Origin: Naematelia aurantialba | Taxonomy: Eukaryota > Basidiomycota > Tremellomycetes > Tremellales > Naemateliaceae | Direction: 5' to 3' | Length of the DNA: 64,000 bases | Assembly (NCBI GenBank): GCA_021527695.1 | Contig: JAKFAO010000004.1 | Location: 1,467,001-1,531,000, forward strand | In this document: positions 54,466 through 64,000 of the stretch, piece after piece | Layout: each line of letters opens with the position of its first letter | Position numbering within the stretch: position 1 is the first letter of the stretch | Notes under the pieces: generated by a model | What the model was told of the DNA's origin: nothing | Seen by the model: only the letters and a program-made list of their open reading frames with translations | Database searches by the model: none | Made by a program: the position numbers and the translations under genes

Positions 54466-57153
54466 ATGAGCAATCACCAATTAATCACGCCTGCACCATT
54501 CCCCCCTATGACAAAGCACATACCGCAAGTTCCGGACCCTCGCAAACCGTCTCCAGTGTCAGGACTTCTCCGCTCTCATCTGGAGAGCCAACAAGTCTCT
54601 GCCCCCCGCCCGTATACGAACAAAGCGGATGCTTCCCCTGCCCACATCAATGCGTCTCTGGGTTCCTCTCCAACCCCGACGGAAGCAGAACTTAATGCTT
54701 CTGTGACGGTCATTCTGGGGGATACCGTGGCCACTCGGAGCACACCATCCCCAAAGCTTCAAACGACTATACCTCGTACGCCTCTGTTGGATCCTGTCAT
54801 CAACCAACACAATCGCTCGCAGAGTCTCCGTTTTCAGTCCGAGATCCACCAGAGGATGCCGTCAGTTGGGCACGGTCGGAGTATCCGCTGCTCGCCTGAC
54901 TGTACTGCCTCTAATCCTCCCTTCAGACTCCTAGCCCGCGCTATAGGCCGGGCGAGCGCGACGAATGTGCGTCGAGCGCTAAATGAGCGCCCATCCCCGT
55001 TGTCGAGGGACCAAAGCTCCCTACGACCCAATCTGCAGGCGAGGCGCAGTCGCTCAAAGTCGAACACCGACTCAAGCCACCCATTCTTATCGCAGTCGGT
55101 GCCACCATCTGCTGCCCTGAATTTCGAACGCGGTCTCAATGAGGGGCCACCGCCGCCAACAGCCTCTATCGAGCGTGCAAAGGCTCCAGCTCCCTTTCAA
55201 GAGTTTGTCTCTGATTTCGGCAGCAACTCGAGCTCCACAACGACTGCAGAGGACGATCTAATGGATGGACTACTATCCTTCGAGGCCCCTCGCAATTTAT
55301 TAACCCCCAATGTTTCAAGCAGCTCTTCCGGACAGGTGTCGAGCGATGCTGCGGGATACAATTCTCTTTCAAGGTGCAGTTCCCTTTCAAGCCCGTTTCT
55401 TGGTCACGTCATGGATTCCCTAGCGGCGGAAGACAAAGGCTGTGATCATGGTCTCTCATCATCTCTACGCAGCGACGCACCCATGGGTGCCGCTGGTCCT
55501 GCAGCATATCCACCTGGAATAGCTCTCGGTCGACATGCTACCATACATGGTCATGGACCGCTTCCAAACGATCGGATGGGTCCTTTTGGGCGGATTATCG
55601 GTGACCCGGTTGACCTTGCGAGTTATCTTGGACCCGAACTCGCGGCCACTTTGAAACGCCGACTAGAAGAGCATCCCGGGACTCTGCCGGGGAAGAAAGC
55701 CGAAGTGCTGCGGGATGTTGAGTGGTCATTCGAAAAGCCTTTGGAGCAAGTCATGAGCCAGGTGGCGGCGACTATGGTCAGCCAGATAGGCGATTCAAGG
55801 TCAATGCAAATTGTCGAGTAAGTCCTTAGAAGTGTGCTCTCTAACCATTTGAGGTACGGCTGTGACACCGACACACCGAATCCTGTCATCGCAGAGATAA
55901 TCAGAGGCGTCGCTTACACGGCGCGTGATTTCAAGGCCAAGAAGCTGATTTCGGTGACACATCAGTGTTCGCCTTCCTATGATATCCGTGCGCTGCAAGC
56001 GGCGCTTGCATCGGAGGCCGAGTCATACCGCATTATCAAGGCTCTACCAGTGGCAACCATACTCTCCTCATTCACTTTTGCCAAGTTTGGCGAGGTGGCT
56101 TTCGCACCCGCCAGCGTAGACATGGGAATTGGTCGCGGCGAGCTGAGTCTGTTGCATGGTGCAGCCCCAGCTAGGTCTGGACTCGCCTCTATCTTGCACA
56201 GGGAAGAACGCGACAAGCTCGCTCATCGCGACCTGAAGAGATGGCTCGCTGCACGCTCGAAAGAGATTCGTTCCGGGGGCTTATTAGCCTTCTATTTCGC
56301 TGTGAGAACTGGTCCACTCTCTGATGCTACTGAAGAGGGAATCAGCAGCCGCGAGCTTCAGCTATGTTCACCTCTGGTGGGACCAATAAGCTCGCCCACT
56401 TCTCCTATACAGGGCGCTTTCCCTTCCCCCTCTGATGGCAGCTTCCCCGATCTTCAATATTCACGCGGAAAGACTTCGCCGCCCAAGGAGAATTTGAAAA
56501 CGTCGCGTCCTGATATGTGGCAAGCGATGAATCAGACTCTCAGTCAAGCCGTGCAACGCCTTGTGACGCTCGGTGAAATTCGACCATCCATTGCGCCCAG
56601 TCTTGTCGACGTCCCCTATTGGCCGAGAAGTCTGGATCAGATGCGCAAGACATTTGACAAGCTGGAGAAATGGGAAGTATTGCGAGACTACAGCCGCGGC
56701 CAACCAGCCGAGCGTGACGCGACAGAGCAAGCCTCCGAGGAAGCCCTGTCCTTTGAGGAGCGGAGAAAATGGATGGATGCTGGGATCAGGCTACAGCGAT
56801 TGACACATCCTGCGTGGAGAGAGCTCGTTGAAGGCACCATCGACCGCCAATCATACGCCTTGCGTGTAGCGACCTATTGCCGAGCGGGTGAGTTTCTTCA
56901 AAGTAGCAAGCATTGTGACATTGACCTTGTCTCGTAGTCTACGAGGACCATTTGAAGAAGGTTCTTCGCGAGAACGCCAAAATGGATATCTCGCGCACAG
57001 AAACGGCGATCCAGGAACTGGTAAGTGCAGTGTCAGTGAAGAATGGAGACCGCTGAGAGATCTCAGTTCAAGATACTCGTCGAAAAGTGTGAGTTTGGTG
57101 CATTAGAAGGTCTGGAACTGGATATCGGCGTCGTGATCCTTCGCCGAAAGTGA
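54466..57153 (+). CDS. Methyltransferase-fold protein (SABATH-like) with long disordered N-terminus
   Basis: The first 450 residues are Ser/Pro-rich and mostly disordered. A helix-rich segment then leads into a domain like the SAM-dependent carboxyl methyltransferases (salicylate/SABATH type): IIRGVAYTARDF, LLHGAAPARSGLA (in place of the usual ALHWL) and LKRWLAARSKEIRSGGLLAF, then a helical cap. The expected glycine-rich cofactor loop reads EYGCDTDTPNPVIAEI, lacking the usual Gly-X-Asn, so binding of SAM is doubtful. Exons are 54466-55817, 55854-56887, 56937-57020 and 57067-57153, all in frame. The family assignment comes from fold pattern and is moderate; the function is unknown. Confidence 0.6.
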
Positions 57154-57269
57154 CGATCGGCTCTTCGCAGAAGCATTGATTGCCATTGATTCGTTGCATT
57201 GTATACATATATCACACACAATCACAAACTCAAGTGGTGTCAATTACATGTACCTCGCATCATCCCGTC

Positions 57270-60200
57270 TCAGTCCATCTCCCATCCCTCAATGGACATG
57301 GACAGTGCGTGGAGATCAATCAAATACGTATTGAGCTCTGATGAAGGAGCCTCGCTCTGATCGACTTTGCATTGGAGATTGAGCATTGTATTGTAATCTT
57401 CGAACGAGTACGCGGGTTTGGTGGTTCGAATTGTCTCCAGCATATTCTATTTGATCAGCTGAGCGACCACTCCTGATTCGCACCTTTGGACCGCGCTCAT
57501 AAATATCCCAAAAGCCCATTGAACGGCTGAGAACGCCATCATCTTGTCCGTGAGTCAATCCTCGCAGAGTCTGTTGGAGTGACAGAATATGACGCTTTAT
57601 CTTTCTCACACCAGCCGGATTCACCATCTTTATTGATCGCGCTGAAGTGATGAAGAGGTGATCCACTAGATGACCGAGTCCGCGCAGCACGAAGCTATAT
57701 TTTCAACATATATCGTCACGGGAACTTACACTCGATCCTCTTCAGAAAGGCTGCGGGTGGCGACAGCATCCAAATCAATCAGAGTAACGTCTAGGTCAAC
57801 TACATCTGGATCGGGCTCCAGCGCCTCGCTCTCCAGCCTGAAATCGCCCTAATCCGTCAGTCAACACTGACGATATACTAACCTTGAGAAGAGAAGCCCC
57901 CAAGTTGCATATGACCCTGCATCTCATTTCCAGCCGAATAGTATTGAGTACCATCTCAGCCAGCTGCTCATAAGTTTGAATGATCGCCTCGAAGCGTCTA
58001 AACGATCAGCAGGCACCCTTAGCCGTCACGAACTGTGCCATGGCTCGAGTAAGGGGCAGCCGTGGCTCTTCCATGCCGTGTGCTGCTAACAAGTCTTCCA
58101 CCGCGGGAGCCATGAAATGCCTGGCTGGTGACGACGTTGATGCTTGACTGGTCTCAGATAACGCCGGTACATCCGAGATACTTTGCAAGTCGAGCAGAGA
58201 ATCGATAAACCAGCGCTGAAGATAAGCACAGATTATATATAGAACATACCAGACTCTGAGATAGATGACCAAGAGCCTCCAGCTTACGAGACGAGTTGAT
58301 TAACTGGGACTCGACAATGGGCTTATCTGCAAGAAGTTCCATCTCTAATTTGGTCTCTTTTTGGCTGATTAACGCGATCTCGCTGTGGTCGGCGGGCTCA
58401 TCATCAGTTTCGAGTCACTTTCGCACTTACCGTCACCGCGCGGAGTTCGGTGGAGATCTGAATGATGTCCTCGCGCTGCGCCCAAACTCCAGGAAGAGCT
58501 AGCAGCAGCTCGGCAGTGGTAGCATCCGTGATAGGCAACGAAGCCAATTCTCTCTCTTAGCTACAGCTCGACCTCGTGCTCACCTTTGAATCGTGTACTG
58601 CATTGTTGATAATATTGGACAATGACTCCGATGATAAGACGGCTGTAGTTTTCGCGATGGAATGGTGTAGTCTCAAGCATAAGACACAGGCTATGGATGA
58701 GTGCCATAACGCGTACACTCGACTGTTTGTGGATCAGTTCGGTTGCAAATGGTGCCCACCTTGAGAGGTGGTTTGACAACAGTCTCAGTGAGTTGTCGAT
58801 CCACTTGGTAAGCATCATAACCTGATCGTCAACCGGGCTGCCACAGATGACCTACCTGACACAGCTTGCTGAAACGATGCTGTGACCCGCTCGTCTAGCT
58901 GAGGCAAGAAGACTTTGACGACGAAGTCTTCAAGAACGCTGCCAAATGCCTCCGTTTCATCTTCAAACCCTGGTGGAACGATGGCAACGGCCCGCTCAAT
59001 AAAAGCGAGCGTTGGCTGGAAGAGAGTGGTGACATTGAAGGCATTGGGCGGAATGAGAGTCCGATGTTTGGCCGCGGTGTCGTCCGCATTGGCCAAACGC
59101 CCATTCAGCACACTTTGCCCCGATTCGCCAAGGACCTGTATGCCCACAAGGCCTGGCACCGAGGATCTGAGGGCATGCTGTAAAGTGTCATCGGCAGCCT
59201 TGATTTCGCTGGCGATCGCACGGCTGTCGGTATCGGCAAACTTGAACATAACTCGTTGTCGGTCTCGAGCGATCTTGCCCTGACGAAGGATCTCGTTGAT
59301 TGACATGATCGCATGTCGATCCAGAGCATCCTGGGAGTCATCCGTGAGGTAGCTATTTAACAGCATCCGGACCTAGCAGTCAGATTCAGAATAGATTGCG
59401 TCTCACCTCTTGTTGGATAGGTTTCCATATCTCGCCCACCGGAACATTGAGGGCGACTTTAGACGAAACGTCTTTGAAATCGCGTCGCTCTCCATTAGCC
59501 GGACATTAAATCTCGAGCTCACTGATGAGATCCATCTTGCAATCTCATAAACAGCCCGATGTCCCTCCAGGACAGCCGCTAACTTCGAATAAAGGGTCCA
59601 GAAAAGATCACGTAGAATCATCGCATGGTGGGGTGGACCGAGAACATCTAACGAGACTGCTAATTGCATGGTCTCGGACGGAGCGAAAAGAGACGCGCCA
59701 GACGTAAATCGATCGTTAAACACAGAAGACTGCCCGGTGGACAAACTCGACGACCCAGCTTTCGCCTCTTCTCGTCGTTGTTCCAGCCTGCGGATCAGCC
59801 TGGAAACAGGGCCACCTTACCTCTCCTCTACTTCGTCTAAGGTCAAGTCGATCAAAGCATGAACCTCCGTTGATACCCTTTGGGTGACAATCTCCAAAGC
59901 AGGACCTAGGCGCCCAAGAGTGTTCAAAGCGTCCATCAACGTTTCCATGTAACTGTATGGATCCGACTCGAAATTGGCAGGTTCCGCAGCAGTACCGGGT
60001 AGAGCAAACAGAGATGCCGTGGATGTGGCTTGACTAAGAGTCGTCTTCGCCATATTGTCTATGTCGAGCGAATCCAGCATGGGCTCTCGGTTTGGCTTGA
60101 TTGATAAAGCTGACAGATAGCGGGAGAATTGAGAAGAGGGATCAAGCAGAGCGAACGAAGGTTCGCCGTTTGGCGCAGACGACGTTCCCGTCGGACCATC

Positions 60201-61672
60201 GATACTGGAGCGGTTATCATTGTTGATAGATTCGATAACAGGAACTGAGGTAAGCTGTTGTTCACCACTGAGGCTTACGAGACTGCTGCCGAGGGGTATG
60301 TGGCTTCCACCTTGAATCACTATATATCGTCTTCAGGTAAAGATGATTGTGCAATTCCTCGACCAAAATCTCAAACAGGGTCTAGTATGTCAGCTCAGCC
60401 ACAAATAAGACGAACCGTCTCTTGCGCTGCAAGATACTGCTTCAACTCCGACATTGCTCCTATCTCTGCTATCTCCTCCCTGGCGATGGTTTTCAAGCTT
60501 TTGACCAAAACCAAGGCTGCCTTCAAGAACTGTTTGTCACCTATTAGGGATTCAAGCTGGTCTGGTACCTGTTTAAGGTTGTCACTGGCATCAGTGCCAC
60601 TTTGCCTCTTCACTTACATCATATCCAGTATCCTGAGCATATCTCGGACCTGCCTTTCTCGGATGCGCACTCCCGATAGTTCTAGCTTGCCCTTCCCAGC
60701 GAATCCGTCCCTAGCGTCTCGAAGCGCCTTTTTAGATTGGCGAACCTGCCCTTGCGCCCTGCTTAGGGTGGCGATGAATGTTGCATGAGCTGGCAATGAT
60801 GCCGCGAAGCTCTGAAAGTGTGCCTGGACCGCTGACTGCAACGAAGACGAGAGAGCATCGTGTAGTCTTATGAAAGCGGAAAGGGGTGGATGCGCAGGCA
60901 ACGACGATGATGGAGTTTGGGACAGAAGTGAGAGTGCTAGGGTGGACGGCGAAAAGTCAGAGTCCATGACAAATGGCCAATCTTTGCGGATCTTCCTGAC
61001 GACCCCGTCAATTTCTGCAAACTTGCCGCCGCCTTCCGGGCCAACCTCCCATATTTCCTCCCTTGCGGTCTGTTTGGTACGTTGTTGTCTGGCGTCGTTT
61101 TTGCCCGGGCGCCGAACGGCGGGCTCGTCGCGTCTTCCAGCTGCCATAAAAGCGCCGACGACATTCCGGAGCTTGTCATTGTTCGTTCCGCCATCACTTT
61201 GAGGCAGAGAGGCTTGTTGCGCGGCAGTCGAGACCTGGGCACGCAGTTCGGCGCGCTCGTTTCGCTGTTCCGCAAAAGGGTCAGAGAACATACCAATGGG
61301 CTCTGAGGGCGAGGCGAAGGAAATCGGGGATGCTGGCAGATCCTCGCCGTGCGAAGATGATTGTGACGGTCGACGGCCCTTGTGTGTGTGCAGAGCCAAC
61401 TGTTCTTGGCGGGTCGACGGTCCGATTGGGACAGAAGGAGCATCGCGGAGCCTGGATCTAGCTGGTCGCATCGGGCTCACTGTAGGAGTCGCATGCTTGT
61501 TCGCCTCGGCGCTGTAACGAGATGCGGCTTGTTCGGGTCTCGGAGGCGGAGGATACCCGGCTTGTCTAAGCTGGCTGGCCTGAGCGGTGCCACCATTCTG
61601 GCTGTCGGCTGAAGCCAGAGGCTGTGGATTCGAGATCTTGTACCTCGCAACTGAGGGCTGGTTACGTGACAT
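57270..61672 (-). CDS. SEC8: Exocyst subunit Sec8
   Basis: Part of the octameric exocyst that tethers secretory vesicles at the plasma membrane. The N-terminus is long, Pro/Ser/Arg-rich and probably disordered. The Sec8 N-terminal block follows: WPFVMDSDFSPSTLALSLL, then AFIRLHDALSSSLQSAVQ, QVRQSKKALRDARDGFAGKG and MLRILDMM; then LKQVPDQLESLIGDKQFL and AALVLVKSLKTI. After the next intron, DLVEELHNHLY matches the family. The rest is helical bundles ending SFEDYNTMLNLQCKVDQS and SMSIEGWEMD. More than eight short introns. The start at 61672 is the first ATG of the long first exon. It is divergent from the next gene with 206 bp between. Confidence 0.85.
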
Positions 61673-61878
61673 CTAGGCAGAAGAGAGGGAGGACATGGAC
61701 TCTCTCTCGAAAGAGGTAGACTGAAGCATTGGACTCGCTGCTGGCCGCCGCCGTCACGTGGCAACGCGTCTTGGTTCCCCCCCATCCCATACAGCATGTT
61801 CTCCCTCTCTGGCTCTTCCGTCTGGTCCAGTTTTCTCCCTTGCATGAACCCCTCATGTATCCCCGAGTCTAAGTCTAC

Positions 61879-64000
61879 ATGTCGCGGCTCCTAGGGAGCC
61901 AGCATCCGTCCTTACATGGTTCAAGCAAGAAGCGTCCACTGGACATAACAGACGCACCGGCGGCCACGGCTCAAGTCAAGCGACCATACCAGTTCACCAG
62001 CCCCCCGGATGTTGCTCGGCTGCCCCTTTTACCCAGCCTATATCATCTCGCCATTGCCGCGGACAATGCTTCTTCGAGCCACTTGCAGCAAGCATTCATT
62101 CCGACTGAGGTTAAAGTCCATTTGGACGCCGCATCACCATCTATAACACGCCGCGGCATCCCATACGTATCAGACCCGGCTGCAGCGTCAAAGGCGCTCG
62201 GATTACAACTGTTCGCCCTGGACCTCTTGAAGCTCGGTCTAGATTCTGCCGCCCTTACAGATAGGGAGAAGGTCGCCTTCAGTCGCGAATTTGGTGTGAT
62301 TAGTGGGAAGATCTTGGCAGTGAAGCACAAAGATGTACAAACTGCTCGTCTTGCACGCGATGCCGAGGAAACGGTCGCTGCGGCGGTAAGTATACAGGCA
62401 TGTTCTATGCTCACATCCAGCTTATCATTGCTCGACAACACAGCTACCTAAATGGTGTCCAAAAAGAGCTTGAGATCATCAATGCTCGACTCGCTTTCTT
62501 GCAAGTAGGTCTACGTCTGGGCGAGACTCACCTCCAGTCGAAGGAACATGTCGGCCAGCGCCTGATCCGTCAAGCATTGAAAGGGGCTGATGACGCTGCT
62601 TATCGGTATCACCTCTATTTGTTGTCTCTGGACATGACGCCGGATCTTCAAGTGCTCTCGGAAATGCAGGTGAGTAGCCGCAGTCAAGTCAAGCTCAAGG
62701 GAAGCGAGAAGCGCAACAGCGAGGGCATGTGCAGATCGTGCAATTGACGCAGCTCATCCGCCTTCGGCTGCTATTTCATCGTCGACTATGGGACTTGGTG
62801 CCACACTCTTTGGACGACCTCGCCGAGTCGGTAGAATACTCTGACCTTGATGCGGAAGAACCTTCCGAACCGTGGTTGGCGCATCTCAGGTTGCAATACC
62901 TGCTCCTTCGTATACTGTATGAAGGCCGGGCTGGCAACGACTCGACTGTGCGGCGGCTGTTGAAAAGGGCCTATTCGTTGATGGACACGGCTCTGGAAAT
63001 GGGGATTTTCGCTTCTCTCAAGGCAAGAGGAGGGTCCATTGATTTGGGTGTGGGAGAAACTGCTCATCTGTCGGTCCAAGCCACTCCGCCCAACATCACG
63101 TTTCTCCTTATCTACCTGGTCACGGTCGTCGCACGGCGAGACTATCTTGGGGCTGAATCGTCGTGCAAAGCCCTGGTACACCCAAGAGCCATGCAAGAAT
63201 TCGAAGATGTTGCGCGGGGGGATGATATGTGGGACCTGGATTGTAAGTCAGACCATCGGCATGCCTAATTTTAGTTTCTCGTCAGGGCCTCGCAGACGTT
63301 GCAGCTTTGCGCTCGCAGGTGAATGCCATACGCTGCGAGGCTATGCTGGAAGAGGCGACTGCATTCGTGTTTCGCAGTAATTTCGATGCAGCCGATAAAG
63401 TGAGTTGCACTCGAGCCAGGTCTCCCTGACATCAGGTCTTCCGGAAACTTATCAACATGATGTGCGGCGTCTTTGGTTCGCTGGGTCCTCAGCTTTGTCT
63501 TGTCAAAGCCCAGTACGCACACATTCTGGGCAGGCCCGCGGCTGCAGAGCGGTACTACCATGCTTGTGCCCGTCTTATCTTACCTGGAAGTGAGCTTGGT
63601 CAGATCACCGAGATCGGTCTGCTCAGTGCGCTCGGATCCATCGAGAGTGATCATAAGAGGAATGAGGTATTCCTGCTTGCCGAGAGGTGTCGAGCCAGTT
63701 CAAATATCGGTCTGGCGATGGCAGGATATCTATTGAGTAGCTTAGTTGACCCGAACAGGACAGCGTCTAAGTGAGCTGAGAAGCGGCTGCGCTGACGGTA
63801 GGAAATCATTAGCCCATGCCTACGAACTCGCCACTCGGGCTAGAAATGATGTCTTACGTTGCTTGATCTTCGCATTCACGACCAGTACCCACCTATACGG
63901 CGAAGAAGACAAAACTTTGAAGCAGCTCGAAACCGGCAAGGAATTGGCCATGCTATTGGGCGGAAGAGATCGAGAGGACAAGGTTGGGCAGACGCTACTG
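61879..64000 (+). CDS. Probable cohesin-loading factor MAU2/Scc4 (cut by window end)
   Basis: A TPR-like helical protein running off the window. Segments such as LPSLYHLAIAADNAS, KALGLQLFALDLLKLGL, NGVQKELEIINARLAFLQVG, AYRYHLYLLSLDM, ITFLLIYLVTVVARRDYLGA, GPQLCLVKAQYAHILGRPAA and HAYELATRARNDVLR have the spacing of the fungal cohesin loading factor family, whose members pair with Scc2 to load cohesin. Introns lie at about 62387-62444, 62668-62730, 63244-63283, 63400-63436 and 63771-63800. Other TPR-scaffold families cannot be excluded from sequence alone. Confidence 0.5.

Overview
This window is nuclear DNA of an intron-rich basidiomycete fungus, most likely a Tremellomycetes yeast (Cryptococcus/Kwoniella/Tremella relatives). 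The reasons are several short introns per gene, tight spacing, a ceramide glucosyltransferase, a class IV-type chitin synthase, and tandem small BTB-domain genes. Group assignment is inference; the eukaryotic, fungal nature is clear from the splice sites and gene content. I see no rRNA, tRNA, CRISPR array, transposon or viral element. I count 25 genes, two of them cut by the window ends. Exon joins were made by hand from GT/AG (one GC/AG) sites plus reading-frame continuity and family alignment from memory.

Layout. 1-9.5 kb: a truncated unknown membrane protein head-to-head with a Maf-type nucleotide pyrophosphatase, a membrane-anchored Shewanella-like phosphatase, a methyltransferase, RAD18 and ceramide glucosyltransferase. 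9.8-12 kb: two tandem BTB/POZ paralogues. 12.4-19.3 kb: an amino-acid block of LEU4, the permease chaperone SHR3, and HIS3. 19.8-28.5 kb: a sucrose/alpha-glucoside-type MFS transporter and a chitin synthase, separated by about 1.1 kb. 29.5-38.1 kb: TRM61 divergent from a Kap120/importin-11-type karyopherin, then a mitochondrial Mmc1-like protein. 38.3-48.9 kb: an AAA+ ATPase with a long acidic insertion, the septation GTPase TEM1/SPG1, and a large fungal ArAE/FUSC membrane protein. 49.2-57.2 kb: SRR1-like and JJJ1 genes that touch or overlap, an unrecognised coiled-coil protein, and a methyltransferase-fold protein with an altered cofactor site. 57.3-64 kb: SEC8 and a probable cohesin-loader MAU2, running off the end.

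Most genes are housekeeping genes that do not form one pathway. The links I can see are amino-acid supply (LEU4, HIS3, SHR3), surface and lipid biogenesis (chitin synthase, ceramide glucosyltransferase, SEC8), and DNA/chromosome maintenance (RAD18, MAU2, TEM1). I found no obvious self-contained new system. The best leads are the altered methyltransferase-fold protein, the acidic insertion in the AAA+ ATPase, the JJJ1/SRR1 junction and the Mmc1-like protein.
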